Position numbers and translations under genes: made by a program. Under the pieces are notes generated by a model that was not told the origin of the DNA, did not search any database, and saw nothing but the letters and a program-made list of their open reading frames with translations. Positions 6,410 through 10,143 of a DNA stretch of 10,143 nt are shown piece by piece. The stretch spans positions 1 to 10,143 of the forward strand of contig JAGWML010000104.1 of NCBI GenBank assembly GCA_028873155.1, written 5' to 3'. The DNA is from Acidobacteriota bacterium (GTDB lineage Bacteria > Acidobacteriota > Terriglobia > Terriglobales > Acidobacteriaceae). The stretch's first letter is position 1; each line of letters starts with the position of its first letter.

Positions 6410-8465
6410 CGAGCACGAACCCGAAGAGCTGAACCCCGAAGCCTCCGAACCGGAGATGCACGAAAGTGCAGAGGCTGAGCCCGCTGAGGTTGCACCTGAG
6501 TCCGATGAGGAAGAAGCTGCCCCAGCGCCCCAGTTGGAACGGCTGCAGAAGATTTTGGCGCGCGCGGGCATCGCCAGCCGTCGCCACGCAGAAGAGCTGA
6601 TTACCGAAGGACGCGTGCAGGTGAATGGCCAGGTGGTCTCGACGCTGGGCGCCAAGGCCGACCCCGCGCGCGACCACATCCGCGTGGACGGCAAACTGCT
6701 GCAGGGCGCAGAGCGGCAACGCTACTTCATGCTCAACAAGCCGAAGGGCTATGTGACCACGGTGAGCGATCCCGAAGGACGGCCGACCGTGATGGAGTTC
6801 TTTGCGAAGATGGGCGAGCGGCTCTATCCCGTGGGCCGCCTGGACTACCTGAGCGAGGGCCTGCTGCTGGTGACCAACGATGGCGAGCTGGCCCACGCGC
6901 TGACGCGCGCCGCCTCCGGAGTGGAGAAGACCTATCTCGTCAAAGTTGCGGGCCAGCCCGCAGAGGAAGCGCTGGAGCGTCTGCGGACCGGAGTCGCCAT
7001 CGAGCGCGGCAAGCCCGGCGAAGGCAAGGTGCACACGGCGCCGGCCCGCATTCGCCAGGTCCGCGCGGGTGACAACCCCTGGTTCGAGGTGGTGATTATT
7101 GAAGGCCGCAACCGCGAACTGCGCAAGATGTTCGAGGAGATCGGCCACCACGTGGAGAAGATTCGCCGCGTGGGCTATGGCCCGCTGGTGCTCGATATGG
7201 AGCCCGGCAAGCTGCGCGAACTGGATGCCGAAGAGGTTGCCGCGCTGCGGCTGACGGCCGAGGGCAAGATGAAGCCGCGCCGCATGAAGACAACCCTGAT
7301 GCTGCCGAAGGAGGCGCGACGCCCTGCCGGACAGCGGTTTGAACGGCCCGCAGACCGGGGCGGCAAGCCGGCCCGTTATGGGCAGAACCGTCCCACTCGC
7401 CCTGCGACCTCGCGGCCCTACGGTGACCGTCCTGCCGCCACCAGCGGCACAAGCGATTCTCGTCCGCGGAAGACTTTTGGTTCCGACAAGCCCTTTCGGC
7501 CGGCAAGGCCTGTGGGCGGGGAGTTTCGCACTTCGACTGGACGCGGCCCTGAGCGTGGCCCGGCGCGAACCGCGGACCGCGGGCCAGCTCGTCCGGCTTG
7601 GAAGAGGGATGACCGCGCAGTGCGGCCGTCCGGTCCTCCATCGGGGCGGCCGCCGGCGCGTCGGGCGTGGAAAAAAGATACAGGTCCGGGACGAGGTTTC
7701 ACATCCAGGCCGGGCGGCGGCAAGCCGGCGTGGAGTAAGCCTGCGGGTGAGCGCCCGGCGTTCAATCGCAATCCGAATCGTCCAGACAGTCGCACCCAGG
7801 GCCGTCCCGCCGCGCCGCGCCGCGAGGCTCCTGCGCCGGATCGGGAGTTTGCGCCCAAGCGGCCTTCACGCCTGCACATCGAGTCCGTGGAACCGGAGCG
7901 TCCCGCCGCGCACCGCCCCGACCGGCCGAAGTTTGACCGCCCCCGGCCGGACAAGCCCAGATTCGACAAGCCCAGATTCGATAAGCCCCGGTCCGGTACG
8001 TCCCGGCCCGGCCAGTCGCGTTTTGACAAGCCCAGGTCTGACCGGCCTGACTTCAATCGCCCGCGCCCGGATCGTCCCCGACCGGATCGCGCCGGTCCCG
8101 AGCAATCCGGCATGGGCCGCGCCAGCACGGGTCGCCCGGATACCGGCCGCACCAATACGGGCAGCGCAGGCGGAAGCGCTTCGAGCAGAGGCCGCTCCGG
8201 CCTGGCGCGGCCCTTCACCACCAGCAGCGGGAAGCTACGCGCGGGTGGCGCTCGCCCCAGCAGCAAGCCCGGCAGGCCCGCTTCCGCAGGTCGCTCGAAG
8301 CCCGGATTTGGCGCCAGGCCCGGCGGCTTCTCCAAGCCTAAGTCCGGGTTCAAGGGCAAAGCGTCGGGCTCCGGCCCCAGACGCAGCGGCCCCCGGCCCG
8401 GTGGCAAGCAGGGACCCGGAGGCAAGCGGCCGGGCGGCGCAGGGGGCGGCAGAAAGCGCGGCTGA
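6402..8465 (+). CDS. rluB: 23S rRNA pseudouridine synthase, RsuA/RluB family, with long basic Pro/Arg/Gly tail
   Basis: RsuA/RluB-family enzymes convert a specific uridine in rRNA to pseudouridine; RluB modifies U2605 (E. coli numbering) of 23S rRNA. An acidic leader (1-42) precedes an S4 RNA-binding domain (about 44-100, LQKILARAGIASRRHAEELI then GRVQVNG). The catalytic domain follows, with FMLNKPKGYVTT (109-120) and the active-site motif GRLDYLSEGLLLVTNDG (145-161), whose catalytic Asp is D148. EGRNRELRKMFE (234-245) is another family signature. The core ends near residue 285, matching the 291-residue E. coli enzyme. About 400 further residues are rich in Arg, Pro, Gly, Lys and Ser, with DKPRF/DRPRPD-type repeats, and are presumably disordered and RNA-binding. 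The reading frame is right because the tail stays open and compositionally uniform to the stop. RluB rather than RsuA/RluE/RluF is inferred from the scpB linkage and the S4 domain. Confidence 0.92.
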   Translation: MTDEHEPEELNPEASEPEMHESAEAEPAEVAPESDEEEAAPAPQLERLQKILARAGIASRRHAEELITEGRVQVNGQVVSTLGAKADPARDHIRVDGKLLQGAERQRYFMLNKPKGYVTTVSDPEGRPTVMEFFAKMGERLYPVGRLDYLSEGLLLVTNDGELAHALTRAASGVEKTYLVKVAGQPAEEALERLRTGVAIERGKPGEGKVHTAPARIRQVRAGDNPWFEVVIIEGRNRELRKMFEEIGHHVEKIRRVGYGPLVLDMEPGKLRELDAEEVAALRLTAEGKMKPRRMKTTLMLPKEARRPAGQRFERPADRGGKPARYGQNRPTRPATSRPYGDRPAATSGTSDSRPRKTFGSDKPFRPARPVGGEFRTSTGRGPERGPARTADRGPARPAWKRDDRAVRPSGPPSGRPPARRAWKKDTGPGRGFTSRPGGGKPAWSKPAGERPAFNRNPNRPDSRTQGRPAAPRREAPAPDREFAPKRPSRLHIESVEPERPAAHRPDRPKFDRPRPDKPRFDKPRFDKPRSGTSRPGQSRFDKPRSDRPDFNRPRPDRPRPDRAGPEQSGMGRASTGRPDTGRTNTGSAGGSASSRGRSGLARPFTTSSGKLRAGGARPSSKPGRPASAGRSKPGFGARPGGFSKPKSGFKGKASGSGPRRSGPRPGGKQGPGGKRPGGAGGGRKRG
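7950..7994 (+). repeat. 15-bp tandem repeat inside the rluB tail
   Basis: Two perfect copies of GACAAGCCCAGATTC (7950-7964, 7965-7979) are followed by a degenerate third (GATAAGCCCCGGTCC, 7980-7994). They encode DKPRF-DKPRF-DKPRS in frame. A related unit occurs at 8024-8038 (GACAAGCCCAGGTCT). The unit length is a multiple of three, so copy-number changes would keep the frame. Confidence 0.85.
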
Positions 8466-8467
8466 GA

Positions 8468-8484
8468 GCCGCTCCGCGAGCGGT
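8468..8484 (+). terminator. Short GC hairpin just after rluB (terminator-like, no U-tract)
   Basis: CCGCTC (8469-8474) pairs with GAGCGG (8478-8483) around a CGC loop, with a possible extra G-U pair outside. It begins two bases after the rluB stop codon. No T-run follows, so full intrinsic termination is doubtful; it may only attenuate read-through into msrA or stabilise the message. Confidence 0.35.
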
Positions 8485-8515
8485 GCTGCTACCGATTGGG
8501 CCCGACGCGCATCTG

Positions 8516-8521
8516 AAGAGG
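8516..8521 (+). promoter_or_regulatory. Shine-Dalgarno that decides the msrA start
   Basis: AAGAGG ends 7 bases before the ATG at 8529 but only one base before the ATG at 8523. The spacing favours the second ATG (N-terminus MEKATFGAG) over the first (MTMEKATFGAG). Confidence 0.65.
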
Positions 8522-8528
8522 CATGACG

Positions 8529-9002
8529 ATGGAAAAAGCGACGTTTGGCGCAGGTTGTTTCTGGGGCGTGGAGGCGGCGTTTGCTGCGCTTCCCGGCGTG
8601 ACGGCGACGGCGGTTGGCTACGAGGGCGGCCAGCTTGACCAGCCCACCTACCGGGATGTGTGCACAGACCAGACCGGCCACGCCGAGGTGGTCGAGCTGG
8701 ACTTCGACCCCGCACAGATCAGCTACGAGCAGGTTCTCGACGCGTTCTTTGCGCTGCACGACCCCACGACGCTGAACAGGCAGGGGCCGGACTGGGGAAC
8801 GCAATATCGCTCGGCGATCTTCTTCCACTCACCGGAGCAAGAAGCAGCAGCGCGCGCCAAGATTGAGCAGCTAACAGCGGAAGGCCGTTACAAGCCCAAG
8901 CGGATTGTGACCACGGTTGAGCCGGCGCAGACCTTCTGGCGCGCCGAGGAGTATCACCAGCGGTATCTTGAAAAGCGCGGCCTCTCCAGCTGCCACATCT
9001 GA
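8529..9002 (+). CDS. msrA: Peptide-methionine (S)-S-oxide reductase MsrA
   Basis: MsrA reduces the S-epimer of methionine sulfoxide, free or in proteins, back to methionine, using thioredoxin as reductant. It is a repair enzyme of oxidative damage, and no export signal is visible here. The catalytic motif GCFWG is at residues 9-13, with nucleophilic C10. Further family blocks are VGYEGG, the region around TGHAEVVELDFDP, LDAFFALHDPTTLNRQGPDWGTQYRSAIF, and FWRAEEYHQRYLEK near the C-terminus. A resolving cysteine is C155, in the terminal SSCHI. The protein has 157 residues, a complete short-form MsrA; E. coli MsrA is longer mainly because of N-terminal sequence. No MsrB domain is fused. The start at 8529 is set by the AAGAGG spacing. 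The gene follows rluB by 63 bp on the same strand and converges on the glycosyltransferase gene with a 17-bp gap. Confidence 0.96.
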   Translation: MEKATFGAGCFWGVEAAFAALPGVTATAVGYEGGQLDQPTYRDVCTDQTGHAEVVELDFDPAQISYEQVLDAFFALHDPTTLNRQGPDWGTQYRSAIFFHSPEQEAAARAKIEQLTAEGRYKPKRIVTTVEPAQTFWRAEEYHQRYLEKRGLSSCHI

Positions 9003-9020
9003 GGCTGCGGCCGCGTAGCC
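9003..9020. terminator. Hairpin in the convergent gap between msrA and the glycosyltransferase gene
   Basis: GGCTGCG (9003-9009) pairs with CGTAGCC (9014-9020) around a GCCG loop. This is seven pairs with one G-U in the + strand transcript, and it fills the 17-bp gap between the two convergent stop codons. Its position suits a bidirectional terminator, but neither side has a T-run, so the call is tentative. Confidence 0.35.
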
Positions 9021-9799
9021 TACCTCTGCTCCCTGTTCTTCCACAGCCACCACGCCTTGATGAACTTCCAGTGGATGTAGACCGAGTGATTCAGGTGCAG
9101 CAGCAGCCCCTCGCGCCCATCCAGAAAGCCAAGCCGGAAAAAGTAGTTGTAAACGAAGGTTGCTGCCGGGTTCAGGATTGCGTTCCATACCAGCGCCAGC
9201 GTGGACTGGCTGGTGCGTCCACGCTGGTAGAGCAGTTGGGCAATCTCGTTGCTGTAGCGGTTCATGTGCTCCAGATAGACGGCCAGCGTGGGGTAGGCGT
9301 AGTGGAGCATGTCATGGCGCAGTTTGCCGCGCGGCCCTTCGAACTGCGGCGTCGAGTGCGGTCCTACTCCCTCGCTCAGGCGGGCTTTACCGCGCCGGAA
9401 GAGCCGCAGTTTGTGGTCGGGATAGAAGCCCCCGTGGTGAATCCAGCGGCCAAAGTAGAGATTCAGCCGGGGAATCCAGTAGGCGTCGTACCTGGGCTCG
9501 CCACGCAGCAGCGCTTGAATCTCTGCTTGCAACTCCGGCGTGAGCACCTCATCGGCGTCGAGCAGCAGAATCCAGTCCGAGGTGCAAAGGTCCAGCGCCA
9601 CATTCTTCTGCTCACCGTGGCCCTTGATGGGGTTGTAGGCCGTCCTGGCGCCGAAAGAATGAGCGATCTCGATGGTGCGGTCCTTCGACCCCGAATCGAC
9701 CAGGACGATCTCGTCGGCCCAGCGCACGCTTTCAAGCGTCCGGGGCAGGTTTGCCTCCTCGTTCATGGCAATCATGGCAACCGAGAGCGTATTGGGCAT
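9020..9799 (-). CDS. Glycosyltransferase family 2 (WaaE/KdtX-like)
   Basis: This is a cytoplasmic or membrane-associated GT-A glycosyltransferase of family 2, 259 residues. It would transfer a sugar from a nucleotide donor to a lipid or polysaccharide acceptor. The N-terminal nucleotide-binding part reads LSVAMIAMNEEANLPRTLES (5-24) and ADEIVLVDSGSKDRTIEIA (28-46). The metal-binding DxD is D81-A82-D83, in WILLLDADEVLTPEL. FYPDHKLRLFRRGKARLSEGV (125-145) and PRGKLRHDMLHYAYPTL resemble the acceptor-side blocks of the WaaE/KdtX group that adds glucose to the lipopolysaccharide core. The hydrophobic/aromatic C-terminus (about 200-252) may dock on the membrane. The ATG gives the normal family N-terminus, although no clear Shine-Dalgarno precedes it. 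The gene is transcribed away from rpmB and towards msrA, alone on the - strand in this window. The exact sugar and acceptor cannot be determined. Confidence 0.9.
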   Translation of the reverse strand: MPNTLSVAMIAMNEEANLPRTLESVRWADEIVLVDSGSKDRTIEIAHSFGARTAYNPIKGHGEQKNVALDLCTSDWILLLDADEVLTPELQAEIQALLRGEPRYDAYWIPRLNLYFGRWIHHGGFYPDHKLRLFRRGKARLSEGVGPHSTPQFEGPRGKLRHDMLHYAYPTLAVYLEHMNRYSNEIAQLLYQRGRTSQSTLALVWNAILNPAATFVYNYFFRLGFLDGREGLLLHLNHSVYIHWKFIKAWWLWKNREQR

Positions 9800-9860
9800 C
9801 GAAGGCAGGATAAATCAACGGCATGGCCGCCGCAGAGGACCGCAAAGATGGCCGGGGTTC

Positions 9861-9890
9861 TTGGCCAAGAGAGCGGTTTCAGGGTATACT
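9861..9890 (+). promoter_or_regulatory. Putative sigma-70-type promoter of rpmB
   Basis: TTGGCC (9861-9866) and TATACT (9885-9890) are separated by 18 bases and resemble -35 and -10 elements (4/6 and 5/6 to consensus). They lie in the 234-bp gap between the divergent glycosyltransferase gene and rpmB. A start near 9897 would give a leader of about 137 bases. The -35 sits inside a 12-bp perfect palindrome. Confidence 0.5.
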
Positions 9891-9963
9891 GAGGTTTCGG
9901 TAACCGTAGGGGATGTGTGTCTTTGCGCGCACCCTTTCGTCCGGCCCGGCCGCAGGGCCCGTT

Positions 9964-9988
9964 CAGGGAGTGCTGAGTTCAGCCCCTG
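9964..9988 (+). promoter_or_regulatory. Hairpin in the rpmB leader
   Basis: CAGGG (9964-9968) and GCTG (9972-9975) pair with CAGC (9980-9983) and CCCTG (9984-9988). This gives nine Watson-Crick pairs with a 3-base bulge (AGT) and an AGTT loop. It ends 45 bases before the rpmB ATG. Ribosomal protein leaders often carry autoregulatory structures, but no known L28 element was recognised. Confidence 0.35.
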
Positions 9989-10033
9989 CAGGGCAGCGGC
10001 AAGACGAAAATCCCAGGATTCTGGAGTGGAACC

Positions 10034-10143
10034 ATGGCACAGGTATGCGACGTTTGCGGCAAGAAGCCGCAGTTTGGCAACAACATCTCCCACGCGCACA
10101 ACGTGACGCGCCGCCGCTGGAACGTGAACCTGCAGGCGGTCAA
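10034..10143 (+). CDS. rpmB: Ribosomal protein L28 (bL28), 3'-truncated by window edge
   Basis: bL28 is a small protein of the 50S subunit. The visible 36 residues begin MAQVCDVCGKKPQFGNN and continue ISHAHNVTRRRWNVNLQAV. They match the L28 pattern of C-x-x-[CT]-G-K-x-P-x-x-GNN-x-SHA-x-N-x-[TK]-[KR]-RR-x-x-x-NL. The C5-x2-C8 pair indicates the zinc-ribbon (C+) form of L28; the second cysteine pair would lie beyond the window. GGAG (10023-10026) lies 7 bases before the ATG and fixes the start. The gene is preceded by its own promoter-like sequence and a leader of about 137 bases. Confidence 0.95.
   Translation, partial: MAQVCDVCGKKPQFGNNISHAHNVTRRRWNVNLQAV

Noticed and set aside
7418..8425. 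A 335-codon antisense open frame opposite the rluB tail
   Set aside because: Low-complexity GC-rich codons on one strand leave the other strand free of stops; the product has no recognisable domain and no ribosome site was seen.
7339..8526. A 395-codon + strand open frame overlapping the rluB tail and ending in ATGA at the upstream msrA ATG
   Set aside because: It is a shift of the Arg/Pro/Gly-coding sequence in GC-rich DNA, gives Ser/Pro/Arg/Ala-rich nonsense without domains, and rluB is clearly the real frame.
1..10143. Search for CRISPR arrays, insertion sequences, tRNA/rRNA genes and toxin-antitoxin pairs
   Set aside because: No regularly spaced repeats, transposase motifs, terminal inverted repeats or RNA gene signatures were seen by eye on either strand.

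Overview
This window looks like ordinary chromosomal backbone from a high-GC Gram-negative-type bacterium. The run M50 protease - trpS - scpA - (phosphate transporter) - scpB - rluB, together with GC-rich third codon positions and a long Arg/Pro/Gly tail on RluB, fits an Acidobacteriota (Terriglobia-like) genome best. That taxonomic call is inference; a related deep lineage that shares the block, such as a deltaproteobacterium, is not excluded.

Layout. Bases 1-387 hold the 3' part of a left-handed beta-helix (hexapeptide) acyltransferase that is open at the left edge. Next come a small site-2-type membrane metalloprotease (444-1154), tryptophanyl-tRNA synthetase (1268-2344) and the condensin kleisin ScpA (2379-3323). 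A 303-bp non-coding stretch with a good hairpin leads into a PiT-family phosphate transporter (3627-5243). Then follow ScpB (5342-6409), an RluB-type pseudouridine synthase that overlaps scpB by 8 bases (6402-8465), and peptide methionine sulfoxide reductase MsrA (8529-9002). All of these are on the + strand. A family-2 glycosyltransferase lies on the - strand (9020-9799) and converges on msrA. At the right edge, a promoter-like region and a structured leader precede rpmB (ribosomal protein L28), which is cut by the window end.

How the genes work together. ScpA and ScpB are partners in the SMC-ScpAB condensin that compacts and segregates chromosomes. TrpRS, RluB and L28 serve translation and ribosome maturation. 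MsrA repairs oxidised methionine. The acyltransferase and the glycosyltransferase probably act on surface polysaccharide or lipopolysaccharide. The PiT transporter is the odd one out: it separates scpA from scpB and has a long, hairpin-containing leader of its own.

I found no mobile element, CRISPR array, tRNA/rRNA gene, toxin-antitoxin pair or defence island. I see no convincing new multi-gene system. The points most worth a second look are a four-cysteine [4Fe-4S]-type motif in TrpRS, a low-complexity insertion that splits ScpB, the roughly 400-residue basic tail of RluB with its small in-frame DNA repeat, and the structured leaders before the phosphate transporter and rpmB.
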